A stretch of 64,000 nucleotides of DNA, from contig NZ_CAKZKL010000012.1 in assembly GCF_937123735.1 (NCBI RefSeq), positions 1 through 64,000 of the forward strand, written 5' to 3'. Position numbers and translations under genes: made by a program. Shown in pieces: positions 54,571 through 63,128 of this stretch (positions are counted from its first letter, which is position 1; each line of letters begins with the position of its first letter). A model generated the notes under the pieces. It did no database searches and was not told where the DNA came from. It saw only the letters and a list, made by a program, of their open reading frames with translations. The DNA comes from an uncultured Lentibacter sp. Lineage in GTDB: Bacteria; Pseudomonadota; Alphaproteobacteria; Rhodobacterales; Rhodobacteraceae.

Positions 54571-55200
54571 TCACTCCACAGGTTCAAACAGCGCATCTTT
54601 CAACGTGCAATCGCGGCTGACATCGCGGCCGCAGGGCACGGGCGAAAGCTCCTTGCTCAGGCAGATACGCACTTCCTGAATGTGGCCTGCCCGGCAAGTG
54701 ATGGTGATCATATCGCGGCTGAGAGCGGGATTTTCCTTCAGAAAGGCCTCTTCTATCACCGAGGCCGGGAGCCTGATGGTCTTGTCGAGCCTGCGAAAGA
54801 CCGGTGGGCGCACCACGCTTTCGTAGGCTTTCCGGGACAGGGCGTAATAGGCGCGCGCTGAGAGGCCCGAGCAGACGCCGTGTTTCTTCCATTGATACCA
54901 GGCAAGGCCAGAAGTGCCCATGATATCGGCCATCGTGTTGGTAAGGCTGCGCGGCGGGTTGGGCTCAAGGGTCGGGCAGAAGGAGGGCCAGCCGCGGTGA
55001 TATTGCGGCCAGAGGCCGTGCAGCACCCAGCCATGCACTTCATCGCATTGCGGGGAGCCCTTCGCCGCGCCCTCCAGCGCGCACCAGTTAGGCGACCAGG
55101 ACAGCGCCATAACGTAGTAATCAAACTCCCCTGCGCGCTCGCCTTTGGCATGGGCTGCGCTTGTCAGCAGCAACACTGCGATCAGAACCCGCAACAACAT
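54571..55200 (-). CDS. Ribonuclease T2 family protein (secreted)
   Basis: A 209-residue protein: signal peptide (MLLRVLIAVLLLTSAAHA), then CAS-I region WVLHGLWPQYH and CAS-II region YQWKKHGVCSG, each with its catalytic His and the Lys/Glu-type support; several Cys would form disulfides. It should degrade RNA in the periplasm or outside the cell, perhaps to recycle phosphate or nucleosides. Confidence 0.9.
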   Translation of the reverse strand: MLLRVLIAVLLLTSAAHAKGERAGEFDYYVMALSWSPNWCALEGAAKGSPQCDEVHGWVLHGLWPQYHRGWPSFCPTLEPNPPRSLTNTMADIMGTSGLAWYQWKKHGVCSGLSARAYYALSRKAYESVVRPPVFRRLDKTIRLPASVIEEAFLKENPALSRDMITITCRAGHIQEVRICLSKELSPVPCGRDVSRDCTLKDALFEPVE

Positions 55201-55339
55201 TCACTCTTTCCTTATGTTTCAGGGGTCACTATATAGCCTTCAAGTTCCCCGACAACGGTAACCTGGGCCCCTCCAAAGGCTCGCCCCTCCAAAGGGCAGG
55301 GCAAAGTTGTATGGGACAGGTTTTTTGATGGAGGCGAGA

Positions 55340-56107
55340 ATGTCTGACAAACCGATTATGGCAAAGGCCACAGCTGTCTGGCTCGTGGACAACACAACGA
55401 TCAGCTTCAAGCAGATTGCCGATTTTGTCGGGCTGCACGAGCTTGAAGTCCAAGGTATTGCCGATGGTGATGTGGCTGCGGGCGTCAAGGGTTTTGATCC
55501 GGTCGCCAACAACCAGCTGACCCAGGAAGAGATTGACGCCGCGCAAGCCAGCGTCACCCATAAGCTCAAACTCAAGTTCAACGCTTCTGCCGTGGGCGAA
55601 GAGAAGCGTCGTGGCCCGCGTTATACGCCGTTGTCCAAGCGTCAGGACCGTCCGGCCTCCATTCTCTGGTTGGTGAAGTTTCATCCCGAGTTGACCGACG
55701 GGCAGATCAGCAAGCTTGTGGGCACAACCAAGCCCACCATTCAGGCGATCCGCGAGCGCACCCATTGGAACATTTCCAACATTGATCCGATTGATCCTGT
55801 GGCACTGGGCCTGTGCAAGCAGTCTGAGCTGGACGCGGCGGTGCAAAAGGCGGCCGCCAAGAAGGCGGCCAGCGGTGAAGTGATGAATGATGACGAGCGC
55901 CGCAAGTTGGTGAGCACCGAGCAGAGCCTCGGTATGGACGCAGAGCCACGGATCCCGACGGCGATCGAGGGGCTTGAGACATTCTCGCTCAGCGGCAACG
56001 ATTTTGAGGCGGAGCGCGACAGCCATGACAGCTCGCGCGATGCGGACAGTTTCTTCAACTTGCCAGATGGCGACGACGCGGATGAAGAGGATGACACCGC
56101 CCGCTAA
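55340..56107 (+). CDS. trcR: Cell-cycle transcriptional regulator TrcR (DUF1013)
   Basis: A 255-residue DUF1013 protein. The middle PLSKRQDRPASILWLVKFHPELTDGQISKLVGTTKPTIQAIRERTHWN (about 105-150) is the family's HTH-like core, and the C-terminus is acidic (PDGDDADEEDD). ATG 55340 (MSDKPIMAKA) has GGAGG upstream. It is an alphaproteobacterial regulator related to CtrA-dependent cell cycle control by family knowledge; no targets are visible. Confidence 0.9.
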   Translation: MSDKPIMAKATAVWLVDNTTISFKQIADFVGLHELEVQGIADGDVAAGVKGFDPVANNQLTQEEIDAAQASVTHKLKLKFNASAVGEEKRRGPRYTPLSKRQDRPASILWLVKFHPELTDGQISKLVGTTKPTIQAIRERTHWNISNIDPIDPVALGLCKQSELDAAVQKAAAKKAASGEVMNDDERRKLVSTEQSLGMDAEPRIPTAIEGLETFSLSGNDFEAERDSHDSSRDADSFFNLPDGDDADEEDDTAR

Positions 56108-56164
56108 GGCGCTGTCAAATACCAAGCTCGGAGAGCCGGTGGCACGGATGTGGCCGCCGGCTCT

Positions 56165-56275
56165 TGCCGTTTACAGGGTAAGGTTGCAGGGGCAAGCTAC
56201 GGGGCAAGCTACGGGGGCAGGTTGCAGGTGGGCAGGCCACGGGAGCAGGCTACAGGGGCAGGATGCCGGAGCTGG
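56165..56275. repeat. Degenerate G-rich direct repeats between trcR and recR
   Basis: Units resembling GGGGCAAGCTACGG and GGGGCAGGCTACAG recur about six times in 110 bp, with variable spacing of 13-22 bp. This intergenic stretch carries no ORF support. Confidence 0.5.
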
Positions 56276-56288
56276 CGTTCCGGGCCTC

Positions 56289-56888
56289 TCAGGAGAGGTC
56301 TTTGCGGGCGTTGAGGGCGGCTGTGATGGTGCCGTCGTCCAGATAGTCTAATTCGCCGCCTATCGGCACCCCTTGGGCGAGCGAGGTGAGGCGGACGCGC
56401 CCCTGAAGTTGGTCGGCAATATAGTGCGCCGTGGTTTGTCCGTCGATGGTGGCCCCGACGGCCAGGATCACCTCGGTGACAGATTCGCTTTCAAGCCGGT
56501 CGACAAGTTGAGGAATGCGCAGCTCTTCGGGACCGACGCTGTCGAGCGCTGACAGCGTGCCGCCAAGCACATGATAGCGCCCCTTGAAGACACCGGAGCG
56601 CTCCATGGCCCAGAGATCGGCGACATCTTCAACGACGCAGATTTCGCCATTGGCGCGTTTGTTGGAACTGCAAATATCGCAAATTTCGGCGGTGCCAATA
56701 TTGCCGCAGCGCAGGCACTCGCGGGCGGTGGCGGCAACGGTTTGCATGAGATCGGCCAGGGGGGTGAGCAGCAGCGCGCGCTTGCGGATCAGATGGAGCA
56801 CCGCGCGGCGGGCCGAACGGGGCCCGAGGCCCGGAAGTTTGGCCATCAGCTCGATAAGCGCGTCGATGTCACGGGTGGAGTGGCTCAT
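56289..56888 (-). CDS. recR: Recombination protein RecR
   Basis: A 199-residue protein with the N-terminal helix-hairpin-helix [20 protein letters not shown], the four-cysteine zinc finger [16 protein letters not shown] (about 58-73) and the Toprim domain ([17 protein letters not shown]). It acts in RecFOR gap repair. It is last in the dnaX-...-ybaB-recR order. Confidence 0.95.
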   Translation of the reverse strand: MSHSTRDIDALIELMAKLPGLGPRSARRAVLHLIRKRALLLTPLADLMQTVAATARECLRCGNIGTAEICDICSSNKRANGEICVVEDVADLWAMERSGVFKGRYHVLGGTLSALDSVGPEELRIPQLVDRLESESVTEVILAVGATIDGQTTAHYIADQLQGRVRLTSLAQGVPIGGELDYLDDGTITAALNARKDLS

Positions 56889-56904
56889 GGCGGGCTTTCG
56901 CTTG

Positions 56905-56962
56905 GGATAGGGCTGGGGGGCCAGCCCCCCAGACCCCCCGGGATATTTTTGGCAAGAAAAAG
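56905..56962. repeat. Intergenic repeat between recR and ybaB
   Basis: GGCTGGGGGGCCAGCCCCCC hairpin, then CCCCCCGGGATATTTTTGGC and an AAGAAAAAGG tail ending 11 bases from the ybaB stop. Read from ybaB it is the gene-sense orientation. Confidence 0.7.
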
Positions 56963-56972
56963 GGTGAGGGGA

Positions 56973-57317
56973 TTAGAATGGCAGCTTCATGTCTTTGGGC
57001 AAGCCGAGGCTCTCTGTGATCCGGGCCATCTCTTCCTGGGCTTTTTCGCTGGCCTTTGTCTGGGCGTCCTTGATGGCGGCGAGAATGAGGTCTTCCACGA
57101 CTTCTTTTTCATCCGGGTTGAAAATGGAGGGATCAATGTTGAGGCCTTTGAGCTCGCCTTTGGCAGAGCAGGTTGCAGAGACCAGGCCTGCGCCACTTTG
57201 GCCAGTGACCAACATGGTGTGGAGTTCCTCTTGCAGCTCTTCCATTTGCTTTTGCATGGCTTGTGCTTTTTTCATCATGCCGGCCATATCGCCGAGCTGG
57301 CCCAGTCCTTTCAGCAT
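56973..57317 (-). CDS. ybaB: YbaB/EbfC nucleoid-associated protein
   Basis: A 114-residue protein with GDMAGMMKKAQAMQKQMEELQEELH (helical) and VSATCSAKGELKGLNIDPSIF. It binds DNA as a dimer. The gene adjoins recR as in most bacteria, but a nudix gene and a membrane gene separate it from dnaX. Confidence 0.95.
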   Translation of the reverse strand: MLKGLGQLGDMAGMMKKAQAMQKQMEELQEELHTMLVTGQSGAGLVSATCSAKGELKGLNIDPSIFNPDEKEVVEDLILAAIKDAQTKASEKAQEEMARITESLGLPKDMKLPF

Positions 57318-57335
57318 TGCTGTCTCCTTGGAATG

Positions 57336-57812
57336 TCATTTTGTCTTTAGATAGGCGGCATTGGGGCGCGGGGCAAGCGACCAGCCGAATTCTGAGTAGC
57401 GCTGGCCCTGCGCGATTTGGGTTAGGGCCGCACGAATGTAGGGAATTGTGCGCGCGGGCAGAGCCTCTTGCGGCTGCCAGGTGAGGGCGGCGCATTTCTC
57501 GGGTTCCATGTTCCGGGGGGTGCCGGGATTGGCCTCTGTGGTGAAGAAGAGCGAGACGCGCTCTGTATCGGAGTTGCGGTGCATGATGTGGGCGAGGTGC
57601 AGCGCCTCTGGGGCAATGGTGAGCCCGGCCTCTTCGGCGGCCTCGCGGGCCATGGCCTGGCGAAAGGTTTCGCCCGCGTCCACATGACCGGCGACAAGCC
57701 CCCAGTGGCCGTCCATGTAGCCGGTGTTCTGGCGCAAGAGCATGAGCAGCTTGCCGTCGCGGATCAGCACCAGATGCGCCTCGACAAAGAAGGCGTCGCG
57801 TGTGTCGCTCAC
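57336..57812 (-). CDS. NUDIX hydrolase
   Basis: A 158-residue protein with a full Nudix box, GHVDAGETFRQAMAREAAEE plus AGLT (about 40-63), including the REXXEE catalytic glutamates. GTG 57812 begins VSDTRDAFFVEAHLV and is two bases after the stop of the upstream gene; longer readings into that gene are unlikely. Substrate is a nucleoside diphosphate derivative, unknown. Confidence 0.87.
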   Translation of the reverse strand: MSDTRDAFFVEAHLVLIRDGKLLMLLRQNTGYMDGHWGLVAGHVDAGETFRQAMAREAAEEAGLTIAPEALHLAHIMHRNSDTERVSLFFTTEANPGTPRNMEPEKCAALTWQPQEALPARTIPYIRAALTQIAQGQRYSEFGWSLAPRPNAAYLKTK

Positions 57813-57814
57813 GT

Positions 57815-58225
57815 CTAGAGCCTTTTCTCGCGGCGGGCGGTGTAAACAACGGCGGCAAAGCAGAGGGCCGCAGAGGCGATTATGAAATAGGTGGGTTGGG
57901 CCATGCAGCCCTCGGCGATGGCGGCTTGCTGGATGCCTGTGGCATCGGGCCAGATGAGGAAGCTGATAAAGAAGGACCAGAGCAGCGCCACCAGAGCTGT
58001 GCCCATGGCATGACGGAAGAGAACCGCCACGGCGAGCGCGCCCAGAAGGAACAAGGGCACTGGCGCAAGAAACAGCGCAACGGCCTCGCTTGTGAGCGTG
58101 GCCGGGGCGCCATTCCAATTCGGGCGGAGCGTGTCACAGGCTTCGGCCAGCGCGGGGCTGGCGAGGACAGAGAGCGTAAGGCCGAGGCCCAACTTTTGGC
58201 TCAGTCTTCTTCGAACGGGTCCCAT
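57815..58225 (-). CDS. Membrane protein, unknown
   Basis: A protein of up to 136 residues with three to four hydrophobic segments (ALFLAPVPLFLLGALAVAVLF, GTALVALLWSFFISFLIW, TYFIIASAALCFAAVVY) and an N-terminal signal-like stretch with ALA-EACDTLRPNW. It overlaps the end of dnaX by 25 bases with this start; a start near 58204 is also possible. No family is recognised. Confidence 0.5.
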   Translation of the reverse strand: MGPVRRRLSQKLGLGLTLSVLASPALAEACDTLRPNWNGAPATLTSEAVALFLAPVPLFLLGALAVAVLFRHAMGTALVALLWSFFISFLIWPDATGIQQAAIAEGCMAQPTYFIIASAALCFAAVVYTARREKRL

Positions 58226-59943
58226 TCTTCCTCCACTTCTGGCAGGGCTTCGGAAAGAGCGTCGGTGGCGATATCGGCTTCGCTGCGGATGCTGACGATT
58301 TTGGCCGTCGGGAAGGCTTCAAACACGGCAGAGACCAGCGGATGCGCGCGGGCCTCTTCCTCGCGGGCGCGCGCGCCGGCGGTGCGGCGCTCTTGGATGG
58401 TGTCGGCACCGTCTTCATTGACCAGCGTGATGGCCCAGCGGTTGCCTGTCCAGCCTTGCAGGCGCGCGCCGAGGCGGTTGGCCAGATCGGACGGTGCTTT
58501 GGGGCTGGGCTCAAACGTGATGCGGCCCGGCTGGTAGGCGACGAGGCGCACACCGGCCTCGACATCCATTAAGAGCTTGCCATCGCGGTTGGCGCGGATC
58601 AGCTCGACGACATGGTCAAACGTGGGGTAGCGCGAGAGCGCTTCCAGCGGGTTTTGCGCCAGCGCCGTTGCTCCGCCAGCGGAGCCTGTGCCGCCCGCGC
58701 GGGCCACGGCCTGTGCGCCCTGGCTCATGGATGTGCCTGTGCCGCCGCCGCCTGTGGGCGGACCGTTTGGAGGCGGCGTGGCATCGGCGAGCTTTTTCAC
58801 CAGCTCGTCCGGCGTGGGCAGATCGGCCACATGGGTCATGCGGATGATTGCCATTTCGGCGGCCATCATGGTGTTGGGGGCGTGGGCGACCTCTTCGAGC
58901 GACTTGAGAAGCATCTGCCACATGCGGGCCAGAACGCGCAGGCCGAGGCCCTCGGCGTAGCCTTGGCCGCGGGCGCGCTCGTCGGGGCCGATGGTAGGAT
59001 CATTGGCGGCGTCTGGCGTGATTTTGACCACGCTGACCCAATGGGTCAGCTCGGCAAGGTCGCGCAGAACGGCCATCGGATCAGCCCCGTCGGCATATTG
59101 TGCGGAGAGCTCGGTGAGCGCGCCTGCGGCGTCGCCCTTCATGACCATTTCAAAGAGGTCCATGACCCTGCCTCTGTCGGCCAAGCCCAGCATGGCGCGC
59201 ACTTGTTCGGCGGTTGTTTCGCCTGCGCCGTGGCTGATGGCCTGATCGAGCAGGGAGGTGGCATCGCGCGCAGAGCCTTCGGCGGCGCGGGTGATGAGCG
59301 CGAGGGCGTCCTCGGCGATTTCGGCTTGTTCAGAGTCGGCAATGCGGCGCAGCATTGCGATCATGTCTTCCGGCTCGATGCGGCGCAGATCAAAGCGCTG
59401 GCAGCGGGAGAGCACGGTGACGGGAACCTTGCGGATTTCGGTGGTGGCGAAGATGAACTTCACATGCGCCGGCGGCTCTTCCAGTGTTTTCAACAGCGCG
59501 TTGAACGCGTTGTTGGAGAGCATGTGCACCTCGTCGATGATATAGATTTTATAGCGCGCAGAGGCGGCGCGGTAGGCGACGGAGTCGATGATTTCGCGGA
59601 TGTCATTCACGCCTGTGCGGGAGGCGGCGTCCATTTCCATCACGTCGACATGGCGGCCTTCCATGATCGCCACGCAATGCTCGCAGACACCGCAAGGCTC
59701 GGTTGTGGGTGTGCCAGTGCCGTCGGGGCCGATGCAGTTCATGCCCTTGGCGATGATGCGCGCGGTCGTGGTTTTGCCGGTGCCGCGAATACCTGTCATG
59801 ATGAAGGCCTGCGCGATACGGTCGGCGGCGAAGGCATTTTTGAGCGTGCGCACCATTGCCTCCTGGCCGACGAGGTCGGCGAAGGTTTCGGGGCGGTATT
59901 TGCGCGCCAGAACCTGATAGGCTTTGTTTTCGGTATCGCTCAT
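58201..59943 (-). CDS. dnaX: DNA polymerase III subunits gamma and tau
   Basis: A 580-residue clamp-loader protein. Walker A is GIRGTGKTTTARI (about 43-55 of the AAA+ domain), the zinc module is CGVCEHC, Walker B is IYIIDEVHML and the sensor-1 region FATTEIRKVPVTVLSRCQRFDLRRI. Domain III lies at about 240-365, followed by a Gly/Pro-rich linker and a C-terminal tau-like domain. Start ATG 59943 (MSDTENKAYQVLARKYRP) matches the family. Confidence 0.95.
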   Translation of the reverse strand: MSDTENKAYQVLARKYRPETFADLVGQEAMVRTLKNAFAADRIAQAFIMTGIRGTGKTTTARIIAKGMNCIGPDGTGTPTTEPCGVCEHCVAIMEGRHVDVMEMDAASRTGVNDIREIIDSVAYRAASARYKIYIIDEVHMLSNNAFNALLKTLEEPPAHVKFIFATTEIRKVPVTVLSRCQRFDLRRIEPEDMIAMLRRIADSEQAEIAEDALALITRAAEGSARDATSLLDQAISHGAGETTAEQVRAMLGLADRGRVMDLFEMVMKGDAAGALTELSAQYADGADPMAVLRDLAELTHWVSVVKITPDAANDPTIGPDERARGQGYAEGLGLRVLARMWQMLLKSLEEVAHAPNTMMAAEMAIIRMTHVADLPTPDELVKKLADATPPPNGPPTGGGGTGTSMSQGAQAVARAGGTGSAGGATALAQNPLEALSRYPTFDHVVELIRANRDGKLLMDVEAGVRLVAYQPGRITFEPSPKAPSDLANRLGARLQGWTGNRWAITLVNEDGADTIQERRTAGARAREEEARAHPLVSAVFEAFPTAKIVSIRSEADIATDALSEALPEVEEEWDPFEED

Positions 59944-60135
59944 TTTGTGCCTTCTTGGATTCGAAGCTCTGCAAGGGTAACTGCCCCTGACGGGGAGGTC
60001 TAGCGGTTGCGCGCATGAAAGCGCGGGGGCACCGTGATTCAGGCTGGCTTTACGAACTGGCTTCACGGGTTGGCTTCACGGGGCGGGGCAATTGCGGCTA
60101 GTCTTGCATGACAGGGGTTTGCGTGGAGGCGGCAG

Positions 60136-60618
60136 ATGAAAAAGTTGCACTTTAGCAAGGTGCCAGCGGGGCAAGGGGCGCTGGTGATTGCGTCCTTGCC
60201 GGGGCGTGGCGGCGATGTGGCCGGTGATCTTGCCCAGTTTGCCGCGCTCTCACCAGACCTTGTTGTGACCATGGTGACAGACGCGGAGCTTGCTGTGGTG
60301 GGGCTGTCGGACATGGGGAACGCTGTGGCCACCATGCAGAGCCGCTGGGTGCACATGCCCGTGCAGGACTACGGCACGCCCGCTGCAGAGCAGGCCGCCG
60401 ACTGGACCCGTATCTGCGCTGAGGCCTGCGACATATTGCAGACGGGCGGCTGTGTTATCGTGCATTGCAAGGGCGGATGCGGCCGCTCGGGGATGGCGGT
60501 GTTGCGGCTGATGATCGCGCTCGGCGAAGCGCCTGAGGCGGCGCTGGCGCGGCTGCGCGCGCAAAGGCCCTGTGCGGTGGAAACCCAAGAGCAGATGCGC
60601 TGGGCGCTGGAAGGGTAA
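60136..60618 (+). CDS. Dual-specificity/tyrosine phosphatase-like protein
   Basis: A 160-residue protein with the CX5R phosphatase loop in IVHCKGGCGRSGMAVL (about 106-121) and an upstream general acid candidate (VQDYGTP). It resembles CDKN3/protein-tyrosine phosphatase-type folds. Substrate unknown. It lies upstream of the TRAP operon after a 280-bp gap but no functional link is clear. Confidence 0.85.
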   Translation: MKKLHFSKVPAGQGALVIASLPGRGGDVAGDLAQFAALSPDLVVTMVTDAELAVVGLSDMGNAVATMQSRWVHMPVQDYGTPAAEQAADWTRICAEACDILQTGGCVIVHCKGGCGRSGMAVLRLMIALGEAPEAALARLRAQRPCAVETQEQMRWALEG

Positions 60619-60904
60619 GACTGCGCGATGATTCGTGCCTGTGACCTTGCTGGCGGCCTTTGCTGGCGGCGTTGGGTGGTTTGGGGCTGTGGGGGCAGGC
60701 TGGGCGCCGGATTGGGAGGGCCCGAGGGCCTTGATTATAGATCATGAGGCGGTATCAGGGCCGGTTTTGGTAAACAAACATTACCAATCGCCAGAATTTT
60801 TCATTGTATTCCAGTTCGACTTGCTTAGTAATTGTCACTGGAGGGGACCCGGCGCAGACTGGGGCTGTTCAATAATATAACCATATCGAACGTGGAGGAT
60901 GAAT

Positions 60905-61990
60905 ATGGATCGTCGTAAATTTCTAAAAGGCGCTGCAATCGGCGCAGGGGCATCGGCACTGGCCGCGCCCGCGCTGGCCCAAGGTGGCAAGCAGCTTACC
61001 ATCGTTTCAACGTGGCCACGGGATTTCCCCGGTCTTGGAACCTCGGCTCAGCGCCTTGCTGAGCGTATCGCCACACTCGGTGATGGTGCTTTCAATGTAG
61101 AATATTTCGCCGCCGGCGAGCGCGTGGGCGCGTTTGACAGCTTTGACGAAGTGTCTTCGGGCAACAGCCAAGCTTATATCGCTGCGGACTACTACTGGAC
61201 CGGCAAGCACCCGGGTTTTGCCTATTTCACATCGGTGCCGTTTGGCATGAGCACGCCTGAGTGGAACGCCTGGATCAAGTTTGGTGGTGGCCAGGACCTT
61301 TGGGACGAGCTGTCAGGCCAGTATGGCCTCAAGGCGCTTGCCTGCGGTTCAACCGGGACACAAGCCGGTGGCTGGTTCAACAAAGAGATGGAAAGCCCCG
61401 ATGACTTCAAGGGCCTGAAGATGCGTATGCCGGGCCTTGGTGGTCAGGTGTTGACGAAGCTCGGGTCGTCCACAGTCTCGCTTCCCGGCAGCCAGATCTA
61501 TGAAAACCTCGTGTCCGGTTCTATTGAAGCGACTGAGTGGGTTGGTCCGTATAACGACTATTTCATGAAGTTCTATGAGGCGGCGCAGTATTACTACACT
61601 GGCGGTATGCACGAGCCAGGCGGCGGTCTTGCCTTTGGGATGAACCGTGCGTTCTATGACGGCCTCAGCGACTTTGAGCGCGCCGTGATCGAAGCTGCCT
61701 GTAACGAAGAGCACGCGGCCTCACACGAGGAAGCGATCGCCAAGAACGGTGAGTTCCTCACAACCCTGGTCAACGACCACGGTGTGAAAGTGCGCGCCTT
61801 CAACGACGATATCTGGGATGCCTTTGGTGAGGGCGCGGCGGAAGTGTTTGAAGACACGCGGGCGCACTCTGAGCTGGCGGCACGGATTGATGACAGCTTC
61901 CAGGCGAAGCTGCGCGAGTATGGCACATTCATGGCCAACTTCGAGGGCACCTTCATCAACCAGCGTAACCGTGTGCTTGGCATCATCTAA
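60905..61990 (+). CDS. TRAP transporter periplasmic binding protein, TakP-like
   Basis: A 361-residue binding protein with a Tat signal (MDRRKFLKGAAIGAGASALA, twin Arg, cleavage after APALA). The mature part has GSTGTQAGGWFNKE and IEATEWVGPYND, which match TakP, the 2-oxo acid binder of Rhodobacter. GGAGG lies 6 bases before ATG 60905 and only 0 before an alternative at 60899. It is probably a monocarboxylate or 2-oxo acid binder. Confidence 0.88.
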   Translation: MDRRKFLKGAAIGAGASALAAPALAQGGKQLTIVSTWPRDFPGLGTSAQRLAERIATLGDGAFNVEYFAAGERVGAFDSFDEVSSGNSQAYIAADYYWTGKHPGFAYFTSVPFGMSTPEWNAWIKFGGGQDLWDELSGQYGLKALACGSTGTQAGGWFNKEMESPDDFKGLKMRMPGLGGQVLTKLGSSTVSLPGSQIYENLVSGSIEATEWVGPYNDYFMKFYEAAQYYYTGGMHEPGGGLAFGMNRAFYDGLSDFERAVIEAACNEEHAASHEEAIAKNGEFLTTLVNDHGVKVRAFNDDIWDAFGEGAAEVFEDTRAHSELAARIDDSFQAKLREYGTFMANFEGTFINQRNRVLGII

Positions 61991-62009
61991 GCGCAGAAAA
62001 GCGAAAGCT

Positions 62010-62037
62010 GAGCGGGGCCTTCTGGCCCCGCTCTTTT
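62010..62037 (+). terminator. Hairpin with T-run between the TRAP binding-protein and small-permease genes
   Basis: GAGCGGGGCC-ttct-GGCCCCGCTC (62010-62033) followed by TTTT. A 10-bp perfect stem and T-run meet intrinsic-terminator criteria, but the operon continues, so it may act as a partial terminator or 3' stabiliser giving more binding protein. Confidence 0.75.
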
Positions 62038-62123
62038 AATACCATGAAGGTTTTTCACGGCTTGCCGTGCTTCGGGCGAAATGCCCTTGAGGCCAAGGCC
62101 GTTCTGGGGAGGCACACGATCTT

Positions 62124-63116
62124 ATGGCTTACACTGCTGATATTTCACGCACAGGCGGCGCGCCTGCGCCTCTTGCACGAAGCTTCGGGTGGGGAATGCT
62201 CGGGTTTCTGGCGGCCTTCCTGATCAATAATATTCTCAACATCGGCTGGGGTGTTCCGAACCTTGCAGATGTGTTTTCAGGCACGTCAGGGGCCGATATC
62301 TGGATGCCGTTGCTGATCTGCCTGCTGGGTGTTGGCGCGGGTGTGGGCTATGTGTTGCGCACGCCAGAGCAGAGCCTGCGGTGGGATGCGATGACGGTTC
62401 ACGGGTTTAACGCCTATTTGATCCGCGCCTGCTTCTGGATTGTGCTGCTGACCGGTTTTGTCGATGCAGGGATTGCCGTGGCGCGGGTTGAGGGGCTTTT
62501 CAACGCCTTTCTGAGTGAGGACATGGTGGTGAATATCGGCCGATCCCAATTCCTTGGGCCCAATGTCCATGTGCCGTTGATGATCCTTGGTGCGCTGATC
62601 GCCGTTTGGCACCGCGGGCTGGCCTTTCACTGGCTGGCGCTGCTGATTGTCGGGGCAGAGCTGGCGATTGTGATTTCGCGGTTTGTGTTCTCTTATGAGC
62701 AGGCGATGATGGGCGATCTTGTGCGCTACTGGTATGCGGCCCTCTTTCTGTTCGCCAGCGCTTACACACTGTTTGACGATGGCCATGTGCGGGTAGACGT
62801 GTTCTATGCCGGCTTCGGGCGGACAAAAAAGGGGTTTGTCAACGCCTTCGGGTCGATCTTTCTGGGCATGGCGAGCATGTGGGTGATTATCTGGATCGGG
62901 CTTGGCAGCAAGACCTCCATTATCAATTCGCCGGTGATGAACTTTGAGATCACCCAGTCAGGCCCGACAGGCATGTATATCAAATACCAGATGGCGGCTT
63001 TCCTCGGGATTTTTGCCATCACAATGCTCATCCAGTTTGTGAGCTATTTCTTTGAATCGGTGGCTGACAAGCGCGACGAGCCGGGGCACCGCACCGTCAC
63101 ACCAACAGGCCACTGA
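62124..63116 (+). CDS. TRAP transporter small permease with N-terminal extension
   Basis: A 330-residue protein; canonical DctQ proteins have about 170-210. The C-terminal half (about 190-330) has the DctQ pattern FLFASAYTLFDDGHVRVDVF; the N-terminal half adds four or more extra hydrophobic segments (IWMPLLICLLGVGAGVGYVL, ACFWIVLLTGFVDAGIAVAR). Such long small subunits occur in Rhodobacterales. It couples to the TakP-like binder upstream and the large permease 12 bases downstream. Confidence 0.87.
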   Translation: MAYTADISRTGGAPAPLARSFGWGMLGFLAAFLINNILNIGWGVPNLADVFSGTSGADIWMPLLICLLGVGAGVGYVLRTPEQSLRWDAMTVHGFNAYLIRACFWIVLLTGFVDAGIAVARVEGLFNAFLSEDMVVNIGRSQFLGPNVHVPLMILGALIAVWHRGLAFHWLALLIVGAELAIVISRFVFSYEQAMMGDLVRYWYAALFLFASAYTLFDDGHVRVDVFYAGFGRTKKGFVNAFGSIFLGMASMWVIIWIGLGSKTSIINSPVMNFEITQSGPTGMYIKYQMAAFLGIFAITMLIQFVSYFFESVADKRDEPGHRTVTPTGH

Positions 63117-63128
63117 GGAGCGACACCT

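Noticed and set aside
58201..59943. Programmed frameshift in dnaX producing gamma
   Set aside because: I saw no A-rich slippery heptamer with a downstream stem near the expected place; alphaproteobacteria do not generally use it.
58612..60003. 463-codon open frame opposite dnaX
   Set aside because: Antisense shadow; Gly/His/Ala-rich, low complexity, no start signals.
60635..60880. Possible 81-residue gene before the TRAP operon
   Set aside because: It starts within low-GC promoter-like DNA and has no ribosome site, family similarity or conserved composition; it is treated as intergenic.
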